Of a stretch of 40,863 nt of DNA, positions 25,397 through 34,184 are shown one piece after another (the first letter of the stretch is position 1; each line of letters starts with the position of its first letter). A program made the position numbers and the translations under genes. The stretch is from Lachnospiraceae bacterium (GTDB taxonomy: Bacteria > Bacillota > Clostridia > Lachnospirales > Lachnospiraceae), in contig JAETTM010000036.1 of the NCBI GenBank assembly GCA_021769135.1, positions 1-40,863 on the forward strand, written 5' to 3'. The notes under the pieces are model-generated. The model had not been told where the DNA came from. It ran no database searches and saw only the letters and a list, made by a program, of their open reading frames with translations.

Positions 25397-26520
25397 GACA
25401 GGCGGTGCTTCTGGGAAATCCGGGAACAAAGCGGACCGAATATTTAAGGCAGGCGGCAGCGCGGGCGGCTGTGCCTGTCCTTTTTGTGGACTGGACGGAT
25501 TACGAAGGTTGGATAGATAATAGTAAGGGCAATCCTGATGACCGGTACTTTTTGAAAGTAGACCCGCCGCTTTGGAAAAGCAGTTCGCTGGAAGAACTGG
25601 ACAGTCTGGCAGGAGAATACAAAGGACGGCTGAAACGGCTGGAAAGGGCGGCCGTCAGGAACTCTATAGAATTTTTGAATACTCCCTTGTCCATAGAGGA
25701 ACTATTAGATAAACGGGTATGTAAAGCAAGGCTGGCAGCAGTCAGCTTGCCGGTGACCGAGACTTTACAGGGATGGGGAGAATGTTCGGATTCTGCGATG
25801 GAAAAACGGTTGGCAGGCAAAGGGGTATCGGCGAAGGAAAGCCAGCTTGGCGGTAAACTTCTGGAACAAATGCGTGAACAGAGGGTGTATCAGGTATTCA
25901 TCAAACCGATAAACGGCTCTGGGGCCGCCGGGGTATCGGCCTTTCGGTGGCAGCCCCGGACAGGCCGGATGGCGCTTTATACTTGTTCTCTGGACAGGCC
26001 GGATATCGGATTGGTTAACACGAAGCGTCTGCGACGTTTTTCGAATCCCTCGGAGATTATCCCATTGTTGGATAAACTGTTAGGTCTGGGATGTATTGTG
26101 GAGCGATGGTATGCGAAAGCGGAATACCAAGGTTATTCCTATGATTTGCGGGCAGTGGTTCAGGAGGGGAACATGGACTTTCTGCTGGCCAGACTTTCCA
26201 AGGGCCCGATTACGAACTTGCATTTAAATAACCATCCTCTGGGGGCGGCTGCACTGGGACTTCCTGATGGGGTTCTGTCCGCAGTGGAGCAGATATGCCG
26301 AAAGGCGGTTGATTGCTTTCCAGGCCTTAGATGTGCGGGGATAGATATGTTATTGGAAAAAGGAAGCCTGCGGCCAAGGATTATTGAAATGAATGCCCAG
26401 GGAGATTTGATTTATCAGGATATTTATAACGGCAATGTGATATATGGCCATCAAATAGAAATGATGAAGCGCTGGATGGAAAATGTACCGGATGGAAGGA
26501 AACTGGAACAGGAGGGATAG
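25393..26520 (+). CDS. STM4014 family protein (ATP-grasp-like)
   Basis: A 375-residue protein. The N-terminal region (MRQAVLLGNPGTKRTEYLRQ, VPVLFVDWTDYEGW) resembles the pre-ATP-grasp domain. The centre and C-terminus have ATP-grasp signatures: FIKPINGSGAAGVSAF (nucleotide-binding Lys and flexible loop), VERWYAKAEYQGYSYDLRAVV, and the metal-binding end IIEMNAQGDLIY (Glu and Asn). ATP-grasp enzymes join a carboxylate to an amine or thiol through an acyl-phosphate, so a ligation step is expected. It overlaps STM4015 by 4 bases and is 3 bases from the next gene. The substrate is not known. Confidence 0.85.
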   Translation: MRQAVLLGNPGTKRTEYLRQAAARAAVPVLFVDWTDYEGWIDNSKGNPDDRYFLKVDPPLWKSSSLEELDSLAGEYKGRLKRLERAAVRNSIEFLNTPLSIEELLDKRVCKARLAAVSLPVTETLQGWGECSDSAMEKRLAGKGVSAKESQLGGKLLEQMREQRVYQVFIKPINGSGAAGVSAFRWQPRTGRMALYTCSLDRPDIGLVNTKRLRRFSNPSEIIPLLDKLLGLGCIVERWYAKAEYQGYSYDLRAVVQEGNMDFLLARLSKGPITNLHLNNHPLGAAALGLPDGVLSAVEQICRKAVDCFPGLRCAGIDMLLEKGSLRPRIIEMNAQGDLIYQDIYNGNVIYGHQIEMMKRWMENVPDGRKLEQEG

Positions 26521-26523
26521 AAA

Positions 26524-27405
26524 ATGAGTGACAACAAAGAAAAAATAGAAGAACAGGAAGTGCCTTTTCGCTTGTTTGCGTCATCTAAGGGGAGGGCGAA
26601 AACTTCGGTGGATATGAACCAGGTAGTGGGGGAATGTGATATTCTATTTATCTGCTTGGATACTTTGCGCTATGATGTGGCGTGCCGGGAGGAAGAGGCC
26701 GGAAATACCCCTGTGCTGAACAGATATGGAACATGGGAAAAATGCCAGGCACCCGGCAATTTCACCTATCCCTCCCATCATGCTATGTTTTCAGGGTTTT
26801 TCCCTTGCAAATATGATGCCAAAAATATGACGGACAGGGAATTTTTATTTTTTCCGAAAGCCATTGGTCTGGGGAAAAAAACGCCGGAGGGAGCTTATGG
26901 ATTTTCTGGCAGTACAATTATGGAGGGGCTGGAAAAGGATGGTTATGACACATGGTGCGTAGGCGGAGTGTCCTTTTTTGACAAACGGTCGGATATGGGA
27001 AAGGTGTTCCCTGGCTTTTTTCAAAAAAGCTATTGGAATCCCTCCTTTGGCTGCCCGGTTAAAGAGAGCACGAAAAACCAGGTGGACTTCATTCTGAAAA
27101 AGGTTGGTTCGGCAATGAGGGATAAGCCGATTTTTCTCTATTTGAATGTGGATGCGATTCATTATCCCAACTATTTTTATTTGGAAGGGGCATCCCATGA
27201 CAGCCTGGAGAGCCATGGGGCGGCTCTTCGTTATGTGGATGGGGAATTGGGGCGTTTGTTTGATGGCTGGAAAGGGCAGCGGGGCAATACGTTTGTCATT
27301 TGCTGTTCGGACCATGGAACCTGTTATGGAGAAGACGGCTGCCAGTTCCATGGCATTGACCATCCGGCGGTAAATACAATTCCGTACAAACACTTTTTCC
27401 TATAA
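26524..27405 (+). CDS. STM4013/SEN3800 family sulfatase-like hydrolase
   Basis: Cytoplasmic enzyme of 293 residues in the alkaline-phosphatase/sulfatase superfamily. The first metal motif is D46 in ICLDTLRYDV, and the second is D263-H264 in CCSDHGTCYGEDG, followed by H276. The likely nucleophile region is APGNFTYPSHHAMFSGFFP, with T81 or S84 as candidates. There is no CxPxR sulfatase box, so formylglycine-type sulfatase chemistry is unlikely; a phosphatase, phosphodiesterase or phosphonate-like hydrolysis fits better. No signal peptide is seen, unlike most secreted sulfatases. It is tightly linked in the cluster. Confidence 0.85.
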   Translation: MSDNKEKIEEQEVPFRLFASSKGRAKTSVDMNQVVGECDILFICLDTLRYDVACREEEAGNTPVLNRYGTWEKCQAPGNFTYPSHHAMFSGFFPCKYDAKNMTDREFLFFPKAIGLGKKTPEGAYGFSGSTIMEGLEKDGYDTWCVGGVSFFDKRSDMGKVFPGFFQKSYWNPSFGCPVKESTKNQVDFILKKVGSAMRDKPIFLYLNVDAIHYPNYFYLEGASHDSLESHGAALRYVDGELGRLFDGWKGQRGNTFVICCSDHGTCYGEDGCQFHGIDHPAVNTIPYKHFFL

Positions 27406-27416
27406 CAGGACAAGCC

Positions 27417-28718
27417 ATGAGGGGAAAATATACGATGAATCCTTATATACAATATATGTACAGCTATCCGCATAAGACAGCATACCGGCCGCTGCAGGGT
27501 ATTTTTTTAAAAGATTATGCCCCATTGTTAGTCGGCGGCGGGCATGGGCTGTATCTGCATATTCCGTTTTGCCAGACAAAATGCGGTTACTGTAATTTAT
27601 TCTCTGCAGCTGGGCAAGGGGAAAAAGAAATTGACCGGTATTTGGACACCGTGGAGCGCCAGAGCATTCAATACAAAGAAGTAATAGCGCCCTATAAGCC
27701 TGTGTTTTCTGAAATAGTAATTGGCGGCGGCACTCCTTTGCTTTTAACAAAAAAGCAAATGGAGCGTATGTTTTTGATTTTGGAGGAATATTTTCCTTTT
27801 GATATAGACCGGGAACTGGTGGTGGAAACTGCGCCTAATCAGACTACGGAAGAAAAATTGGAGGTTTTGCGTTGGGCGGGTGTAACGAGAGTGAGCATGG
27901 GCATTCAGAGTTTTTTGGACAGTGAACTTTCCGTTTTGGGGAGAGGGCATAGGGCGCAAAAAGCCAGGGAAGCCTTAGGGCTTTTAAAATCTTTTGGCTT
28001 TCCATGCATAAATGTGGATTTTATCTATGGAATTCCGGGGCAGACAGTGGATAGCCTGCTGGCCTCGCTGGAGGAAGCGGTGGATTTTGCGCCGGATGAA
28101 GTTTTTTTATATCCCCTATATGTGAGGCATGGCGTGGGAATGGAAAAGAAAGGAATCGTTCCTGATGCGGAAGGCGCTTTGGAGCAGTACAGAAGGGCCA
28201 GCCGTTTTTTGGCGGAAAACGGCTATTTGCAGGAATCCATGAGACGGTTTGTGAAACGGGAAGGGGAACGGGAATTTTCAGAATGCGGACTGGGAACTTC
28301 CCTGGCCCTTGGCTGTGGGGGAAGAAGTTACCTGGGGAAGCTTCATTTCTGCACCCCCTATGCGGTTGGGGGGAAGGAATGCCTGGAGCAGATAAAACGG
28401 TTTGAAGAGACAAAGGATTTTACCAGAATTACTCATGGCATTGTACTGGATGGGGAGGAAATAAAACGGCGCTATGTGATTCGGCATTTGCTGATTCGCC
28501 CCGGTTTGGATCTAAGGCGGTATGAGCAGCAGTTTAAGAGCCAGGTTATGGAGGATTTTCCGATGTTGGCCAATTGGGTGGAACGGGGCTTTCTGCATAA
28601 AGATAAATTTCTTGGCCTGACGGAAAAAGGAATGGAATGGTCCGACTATTTAGGCCCACAGCTGATTTCGTCCAAAATCAGGGGCGAAATGGAGCGATGG
28701 GAGGATGGGAATGGTTAA
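27417..28718 (+). CDS. STM4012 family radical SAM protein (HemN-like)
   Basis: A 433-residue radical SAM enzyme with [4Fe-4S] motif C52-x3-C56-x2-C59 (IPFCQTKCGYCNLF), GGGTPLLL, the SAM-side IQSF and the GIPGQT loop, as in HemN/HemW. The C-terminal part is HemN-like but the conserved PHKTAYRPL at the N-terminus and GCGGRSYLGKLHFCTPYA mark the STM4012 group. The start is taken at 27417 (AGGA upstream); 27435 (MNPYIQYMYSY) also has a fair GAGGGG site. The end overlaps the next gene by 8 bases. It is not HemW, since the cluster context and the family-specific blocks differ. Confidence 0.88.
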   Translation: MRGKYTMNPYIQYMYSYPHKTAYRPLQGIFLKDYAPLLVGGGHGLYLHIPFCQTKCGYCNLFSAAGQGEKEIDRYLDTVERQSIQYKEVIAPYKPVFSEIVIGGGTPLLLTKKQMERMFLILEEYFPFDIDRELVVETAPNQTTEEKLEVLRWAGVTRVSMGIQSFLDSELSVLGRGHRAQKAREALGLLKSFGFPCINVDFIYGIPGQTVDSLLASLEEAVDFAPDEVFLYPLYVRHGVGMEKKGIVPDAEGALEQYRRASRFLAENGYLQESMRRFVKREGEREFSECGLGTSLALGCGGRSYLGKLHFCTPYAVGGKECLEQIKRFEETKDFTRITHGIVLDGEEIKRRYVIRHLLIRPGLDLRRYEQQFKSQVMEDFPMLANWVERGFLHKDKFLGLTEKGMEWSDYLGPQLISSKIRGEMERWEDGNG

Positions 28719-30402
28719 CGGGGAAGAAAAAAAACATATGGTTTTATACCGGGGCAGTTTAAAAAGCTGTAATTACCATTGTTCTTACTGCCCTTTTTCA
28801 AAAAGGCAAATGTCTCCAAGAGAGTTGGAGAAGGACAGGGAACAATGGGATGCCTTTGTCCAGTCTTTGATGGAAAAGGGCGGTGTGCTGGGGATTGGTG
28901 CATTGATGATAGTTCCCTATGGGGAGGCTATGATTCATCCATGGTATTGGGAGGGGTTAGCGCGTATCAGTACCCTTTCCTTTGTGGATGCAGCTGGCAC
29001 CCAGACTAACCTTAGCTTCGATGTGGAAAAAGCGCTGGAGGGCTTTCAAAAGGCAGGCGGAAGAACGGATAAATTAAGGCTATGGGCTACATTTCATCCG
29101 GAGATGGCAAATCTAAGGGAATTTGTACAGAAATGTAAAATATTGATAGGTTTGGGCGTGGCGGTTAGCGCCGGTGCAGTGGGTGTGCCGCAGAATCTGG
29201 AAACGCTGCATCTGCTAAGAAAGGAATTGCCGGAAGAAATTTATTTGTGGGTGAATAAAATGGATGGGCTTGGGCGGCTCTATACACAAGAGGAAAAGGA
29301 AGGGTTCCTTCGGATTGACCCATATTTTTTAAGGGAATTAGTTCCTGTTCCGGCGGACATTTCTCAGTGCCGGGGGCGGCTCTTCGTAGAAGGAAACGGC
29401 AGGCTTCGCATTTGTAATATCGGCCCTCTGCTGGAAGAAGGATGGGAAGATATTTGCAGGAAGGCAGGGGAAAAAAATGATGGACTATTGTCAGGGTTTC
29501 ATGGAACGATATGGGAAAAAGGAGAAAAGGATATTTTCCCATCTCCGAAATGCGGGCGTAAGCGTTGTTCCTGTTACCTTGCCTATGGGGGACGGGAGAA
29601 TGACTGGAACTGGCTGCTATTTGGCAAATATCCCCTGTACCGTATTCCACAGCGGCCCAAAGCTGTTTTTCTGGATATTGAAGGAACATTGCTTCCAGAT
29701 GCTGGTTTGGATAGAAATCCAGTTACGGGCGGCGGTTTGAAGCAGTCGGCACGGAATTTGCAGAGGACTGTTCCGGCCATGATTTTGGCAGGGCTGGAAG
29801 GGCTTTATCGGGAAGGGATTCCCCTTTTTTTCGCCACCACATTACCCTTGAAAGATGCCCGGAAACGCTGCCGGAAAATATGGCATTTGTTCAACGGGGG
29901 AATTTTTGCCGGGGGCGCCTGTCTTTTGATGAAAAAAGAAGAGGCCGATGGAACAGAAGCTGAAGCGGGGAGAAACGAAGATGGGTGGCGGAAGGAGGTT
30001 TTCTGCTATCTGGATGAAACTGTCTTGAACAAGCTGGAACTCCTAAAGCAAAAATTTTTTTTCCGCATACTGGCTATCCGCAATGGAGAAAAGATTTATA
30101 AGATAACATTGCTGCGCCCATGCCGTAAAGCCTGGAAGGAGCAGGAGGCGGAAGAACTGTTTATGGCTTTGGGGGAAGAAGTCGGGCATGGGATACGCTA
30201 TTTTACAGAAGAGAACTGCCTGCAGATTGTGGCAAAAGAAGCGACAAAAGAAAACGGGGTAAGAATATTTTGCCAATGGATGAATATAACCCCAAAAGAA
30301 ACGTTTGCAATAGGGGATTCGAAGGAAGATGAAGAAATGATGAGGTTATGCCATGCTCTTTCGGACCCCGCTGAAAGAGGAGGAACACCCCCCATAGATT
30401 AA
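28711..30402 (+). CDS. STM4011 family radical SAM protein fused to HAD-type domain
   Basis: A 563-residue two-domain protein. The N-terminal radical SAM part has C20-x3-C24-x2-C27 (SCNYHCSYCPF), the strand VPYGEAMIHPW and TFHPE, with further Cys (CRGRLFV, RICNIGP and PKCGRKRCSCYLAYGG) that could bind an auxiliary cluster near residues 230-300. STM4011 proteins are usually near 280 residues. From about 318 a HAD domain follows: motif I D322-I-E324-G-T, T near FFATTLPLKDARKR, and the GDS motif D536/D540 in FAIGDSKEDEEMM. Motif I has Glu where most phosphatases have the second Asp, as in enolase-phosphatase types. ATG 28711 is preferred, since GGGAGG lies 6 bases upstream. Confidence 0.83.
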   Translation: MVNGEEKKHMVLYRGSLKSCNYHCSYCPFSKRQMSPRELEKDREQWDAFVQSLMEKGGVLGIGALMIVPYGEAMIHPWYWEGLARISTLSFVDAAGTQTNLSFDVEKALEGFQKAGGRTDKLRLWATFHPEMANLREFVQKCKILIGLGVAVSAGAVGVPQNLETLHLLRKELPEEIYLWVNKMDGLGRLYTQEEKEGFLRIDPYFLRELVPVPADISQCRGRLFVEGNGRLRICNIGPLLEEGWEDICRKAGEKNDGLLSGFHGTIWEKGEKDIFPSPKCGRKRCSCYLAYGGRENDWNWLLFGKYPLYRIPQRPKAVFLDIEGTLLPDAGLDRNPVTGGGLKQSARNLQRTVPAMILAGLEGLYREGIPLFFATTLPLKDARKRCRKIWHLFNGGIFAGGACLLMKKEEADGTEAEAGRNEDGWRKEVFCYLDETVLNKLELLKQKFFFRILAIRNGEKIYKITLLRPCRKAWKEQEAEELFMALGEEVGHGIRYFTEENCLQIVAKEATKENGVRIFCQWMNITPKETFAIGDSKEDEEMMRLCHALSDPAERGGTPPID

Positions 30403-30415
30403 GGAGAAAGAAACC

Positions 30416-31744
30416 ATGGATTTATTTGAATATATGCGGAACACAAATATGGAAAAGGAGTCTCCCCTGGCGGCCAGGCTGCGCCCGAAAACGCTGGATG
30501 AAGTAGTGGGCCAGCAGCATATCATAGGGAAGGACAAGCTCCTTTACCGGGCGATTAAGGCGGATAAACTCAGTTCCATCATTTTATACGGCCCTCCGGG
30601 AACGGGAAAAACAACCCTGGCCAAAGTAATTGCCAATACCACCAGCGCGGAGTTTACCCAGATTAATGCCACGGTGGCGGGGAAAAAGGATATGGAAGAG
30701 GTAGTTGCCAAGGCGAAGGACATGCAGGGGATGTATGGCCGCAAGACAATATTGTTTATCGATGAGATACATCGATTTAACAAAGGGCAGCAGGACTATC
30801 TTCTCCCTTTTGTAGAGGACGGTACGCTGATTTTAATCGGGGCCACTACGGAAAACCCTTATTTTGAAGTAAACGGGGCATTGATTTCCCGCTCCATTGT
30901 TTTTGAATTGAAACCTCTGTCAAGGGAAGACATCAAGACGCTGTTAAAGCGCGCGGTATACGATAAGGATAGGGGGATGGGGGCATATGATGCGGAAATA
31001 GAGGAAGACGCTCTGGAATTTCTGGCAGAACTGTCAGGCGGGGATGCCAGGCATGCTTTGAATGCGGTGGAACTGGGGATTATGACAACGCAGCGGGGCG
31101 AAGACGGAAAGATACATATCACAGTGGACGTAGCCCAGGAATGTATCCAGAAACGGGTGATGCGTTATGATAAGACCGGCGATAACCATTACGATACCAT
31201 ATCCGCTTTTATCAAGAGCATGAGGGGCTCGGACCCGGATGCGGCGGTGTACTATCTGGCGCGGATGCTGTATGCGGGGGAAAGCGTTACATTCATTGCC
31301 AGACGGATTATGATTTGTGCGGCGGAGGATGTGGGGAATGCGGACCCCAATGCCCTTCAGGTGGCGGTGAGCGCTTCCCTTGCGGCGGAGCGAATAGGCA
31401 TGCCGGAAGCGCAGATTATTTTAGCCCAGGCGGTTACTTATGTGGCCAGCGCGCCGAAAAGCAATTCGGCAGTAGTGGCCATCGGGAAAGCATCGAAGGC
31501 GGTGGAAGAGACGGGGAATCTGCCCATACCCGTCCATTTGCAGGATGCCCATTACAAAGGGGCGTCCAAGCTGGGTCATGGAACCGGTTACCTTTATGCC
31601 CATGACTATCCCAACCATTATGTAAAACAGCAGTATCTCCCTTATGAACTGAACGGGAAAGAGTTCTATAAGCCGTCGGGCAATGGTTATGAGGTAAAGA
31701 TAAGGGAACATATGGCGAGAATTAAAAAAGAGGCGGAGCAATGA
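30416..31744 (+). CDS. rarA: RarA (MgsA) replication-associated recombination ATPase
   Basis: AAA+ clamp-loader-like ATPase of 442 residues that acts at stalled replication forks. Family features: PLAARLRPKTLDEVVGQQHI at the N-terminus, Walker A GPPGTGKT at 59-66, Walker B ILFIDEIHRFNKGQQD, sensor 1 GATTENPYF, and the C-terminal tetramerisation region with ISAFIKSMRGSDPDAAVYYL and HYKGASKLGHGTGYLYAHDYPNH split in order. AAGGAGAAAG precedes the ATG, 13 bases after the STM4011-HAD gene. It overlaps the next gene by 4 bases. Housekeeping gene; its position downstream of the cluster suggests it shares the transcript. Confidence 0.96.
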   Translation: MDLFEYMRNTNMEKESPLAARLRPKTLDEVVGQQHIIGKDKLLYRAIKADKLSSIILYGPPGTGKTTLAKVIANTTSAEFTQINATVAGKKDMEEVVAKAKDMQGMYGRKTILFIDEIHRFNKGQQDYLLPFVEDGTLILIGATTENPYFEVNGALISRSIVFELKPLSREDIKTLLKRAVYDKDRGMGAYDAEIEEDALEFLAELSGGDARHALNAVELGIMTTQRGEDGKIHITVDVAQECIQKRVMRYDKTGDNHYDTISAFIKSMRGSDPDAAVYYLARMLYAGESVTFIARRIMICAAEDVGNADPNALQVAVSASLAAERIGMPEAQIILAQAVTYVASAPKSNSAVVAIGKASKAVEETGNLPIPVHLQDAHYKGASKLGHGTGYLYAHDYPNHYVKQQYLPYELNGKEFYKPSGNGYEVKIREHMARIKKEAEQ

Positions 31745-33672
31745 ATTTGAAAAAAAAGATAGCTGATTGGATAACAAAGGAAAAGAAAAGGAAGCAAAAA
31801 GCGGACGGGAGCACGTTGGGGCAGGAAATGAAAGTGGCTGAGGATAAGGCGGTCAGGAAAAAGGCAAAAATCTACGGGGCAGCAGCAGCCCTTTGCCTTG
31901 CGGCGCTTTTTGCAGGAGTTATTACGGGAAGAATGCTTTTGGAGAGGAAAGTGACGGTGCTCCAGGCCGCCCGCATGGATAGGGAACAGAGCGGGCAGGC
32001 AAAGGCGGAAGAAGAAAGGGCGGCGGCAGGAAAGGCGGCAAAAGAGCAGGGGAACCGCATATTGGAATTTCCGGCCCAGTCCGCGAAAAATGTGCTGGAA
32101 GCCCTGAAGAAGCGTCCGCCTTCCGTGGAACTGACGGAGGAAAATACGGAGGATTTCGTACAAATCGCTTCCTGCAAGATTGATAGCGAATTGGATAAAA
32201 TAGTGGTGGAGACATCGGCGCAGGGGATTCCTGTCAGCGATGACAAATATTATTACCTTTTTTCCATAAAGGCTCTGGCAAACGGGCTGGGGGAAGAGGT
32301 ATCCTATATCGGACAGGAATATAAAGACGAAAGGGTGGAATTCCAGACCGCCCGGAGCGGCGCGGCAATCGATATTTTCCGAAAATTTCTGGTGGCGGTG
32401 AAGAAGGATGGGGAATATGTGGCGGTGAGCAGGCCCAGCTATATTACCAATCCGGGCGCGGCGGCTAAATATCATTCGGGAAGAAAAGAGACGTCTTCAA
32501 AAAAAGGGCTTTTGGTGGACCCGAATAAGCTGCGGACTTCGGAACTGGATGATTTGGGCGTAAAGCATGCATCCTATAATATTCCCGTATCAAGAATCCT
32601 GGGGAGCTCGACCGACGGCATTCACCCTACGATTCAGTACAACTACCGGGGAAAAAGCTACTCGTTTAACGGCCAGGTGATGTCGGAATATGATTTGGTA
32701 TTCGGCATCCTCACTTCCAAGGGTATCGAAGTGACGGCCATCCTTTTGAACGATATTTCCGCCTATCCCCAGCTGATTCACCCTATGGCCCGTTCCGGGA
32801 TGGGAAGCGCTCCTTATTATGCTTTTAACGGAAGCGATGAGGCGGGGCAGGAATATTTGGCGGCCATAGGCTCATTTCTGGCGGAAAGGTATTCCAGCGC
32901 ATCCAGCGGCAGGGGGCTCGTGACCAACTGGATAATCGGCAACGAAATTAATGCGAGAAAAGAATGGAACTACATGGAGCATGTGGATTTGGAAACTTAC
33001 GTGAAGGAATATGCGAAGGCTTTCCGTGTGTTTTACAATGCGATTAAAAGCACCAACGGCTCCTGCAACGTATATATTTCCCTGGACCAGCAGTGGGATA
33101 GGAACAATGCTTCTTCCGGGAATTATGATGCAAGGGACATTCTGGATGTGTTCAACCGGGAGATAAAAGCGGAGGGGAATATAGACTGGGGGCTGGCTAT
33201 CCATCCTTACAATGTGCCGTTAACTACTCCTTACATATGGAATGCTACCAAATATGTAAAAGCTTCAGCGGATACCCCTATGGTTACTATGGCCAATATC
33301 CATATTGTGACCGATTATATGCAGCAGGAGCAGTTCCTTACGGAAGAAGGGGAAGTGCGTTCCGTTATTTTGAGCGAATTGGGGTATACTTCATCCAAAG
33401 GGGAAGAAGTGCAGGCGGCCGCAATTGTATATGCCTATAAGATGGCGGAGGCAAATGAACATATCGATTCCATCCTGTTTTCCAGGCAGACCGATGCGGT
33501 GGAGGAAATTGCCCAAGGGCTGGCCCTGGGGCTGAACAGGCCGGACGGCTCCCATAAATATGCCTATAATATATACAAATATATGGATACGGAGCAGGGC
33601 GAAAATTATACCGGGTTTGCCAAGAATATCATAGGCATTTCCGGCTGGGGGGAAGTAATAAAAAACCGTTAA
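31741..33672 (+). CDS. DUF5722 glycoside-hydrolase-like membrane-anchored protein
   Basis: A 643-residue protein with a cytoplasmic Lys-rich start (about 1-40), one membrane helix (about 41-62, AAALCLAALFAGVITGRML), a Glu/Ala-rich coiled-coil stretch (about 68-125) and an extracellular region. The C-terminal half (about 270-640) matches DUF5722 with a TIM-barrel glycosidase look: IGNEIN carries E402 (acid/base position) and LSELGYT carries E546 (nucleophile position), as in clan GH-A. It may act on cell-surface or host glycans. ATGA overlap with rarA. Its stop overlaps the stop of the convergent DUF4364 gene, leaving no room for a separate terminator. Confidence 0.82.
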   Translation: MNLKKKIADWITKEKKRKQKADGSTLGQEMKVAEDKAVRKKAKIYGAAAALCLAALFAGVITGRMLLERKVTVLQAARMDREQSGQAKAEEERAAAGKAAKEQGNRILEFPAQSAKNVLEALKKRPPSVELTEENTEDFVQIASCKIDSELDKIVVETSAQGIPVSDDKYYYLFSIKALANGLGEEVSYIGQEYKDERVEFQTARSGAAIDIFRKFLVAVKKDGEYVAVSRPSYITNPGAAAKYHSGRKETSSKKGLLVDPNKLRTSELDDLGVKHASYNIPVSRILGSSTDGIHPTIQYNYRGKSYSFNGQVMSEYDLVFGILTSKGIEVTAILLNDISAYPQLIHPMARSGMGSAPYYAFNGSDEAGQEYLAAIGSFLAERYSSASSGRGLVTNWIIGNEINARKEWNYMEHVDLETYVKEYAKAFRVFYNAIKSTNGSCNVYISLDQQWDRNNASSGNYDARDILDVFNREIKAEGNIDWGLAIHPYNVPLTTPYIWNATKYVKASADTPMVTMANIHIVTDYMQQEQFLTEEGEVRSVILSELGYTSSKGEEVQAAAIVYAYKMAEANEHIDSILFSRQTDAVEEIAQGLALGLNRPDGSHKYAYNIYKYMDTEQGENYTGFAKNIIGISGWGEVIKNR

Positions 33673-34184
33673 AACAGTTCCCCGATAAGAAACTGATAGA
33701 TTTCCTGGTTTTTCTTCTGCCAGTTGTCGCAGATAGCGGCAGCGGTTTCCTGTGTGGGAACGGACAGGGTAAGCTCCATCAGCTTTACATTTTTTTCCTT
33801 TGCGGTAAGGTGGGCTTCATATTCCCCGCTGGTGGATTTGTAATATTCCCCGGTGATGGAGACTTCATCCCTTAGGGCAGCTTCATGGACGCCCAGATAA
33901 TTCAGGATTTCCTTTTTGATTGTTTCGCCGATATTGTCTTCGAAGAAGGAGAGGGTGTTTTTCCCTTCCCCGGTAATCATCAGGTGAGTCCGGTTGCCGA
34001 TGGAATGGGTGGTAATCAGCCCGGCATCGGTCAGTTCGGAAATGGCCTGCTGCAAAGTAAGGAAATTGGTGTATTCCCCTTCCAGCATAAAGTCGCTCAC
34101 CTGAGCGCTGGTGAGGGGGAAATCCACCTGGTTCAGCATGTAAAGGATAATCAATTTATAAAGGGTCAGTGGTTCGTGGGTCAT
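33669..34184 (-). CDS. DUF4364 winged-helix family protein
   Basis: A 171-residue protein. The N-terminal part reads as a winged helix: LYKLIILYMLNQVDFPLTSA, FLTLQQAISELTDAGLITTH and the wing NRTHLMITGEGKNTL. The remainder (ALRDEVSITGEYYKSTSGEY, AHLTAKEKNVKLMELTLSVP) is a mixed strand region typical of DUF4364, a clostridial family of unknown role. It resembles PadR-like regulators in layout, so DNA binding is plausible but not shown. It begins inside the end of the TIGR01212 gene (4-base ATGA overlap), so the two form an operon. Confidence 0.85.
   Translation of the reverse strand: MTHEPLTLYKLIILYMLNQVDFPLTSAQVSDFMLEGEYTNFLTLQQAISELTDAGLITTHSIGNRTHLMITGEGKNTLSFFEDNIGETIKKEILNYLGVHEAALRDEVSITGEYYKSTSGEYEAHLTAKEKNVKLMELTLSVPTQETAAAICDNWQKKNQEIYQFLIGELF

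Noticed and set aside
27417-28718. HemW or HemN coproporphyrinogen dehydrogenase
   Set aside because: The N-terminal PHKTAYRPL block and cluster neighbours fit STM4012; there are no haem genes nearby.
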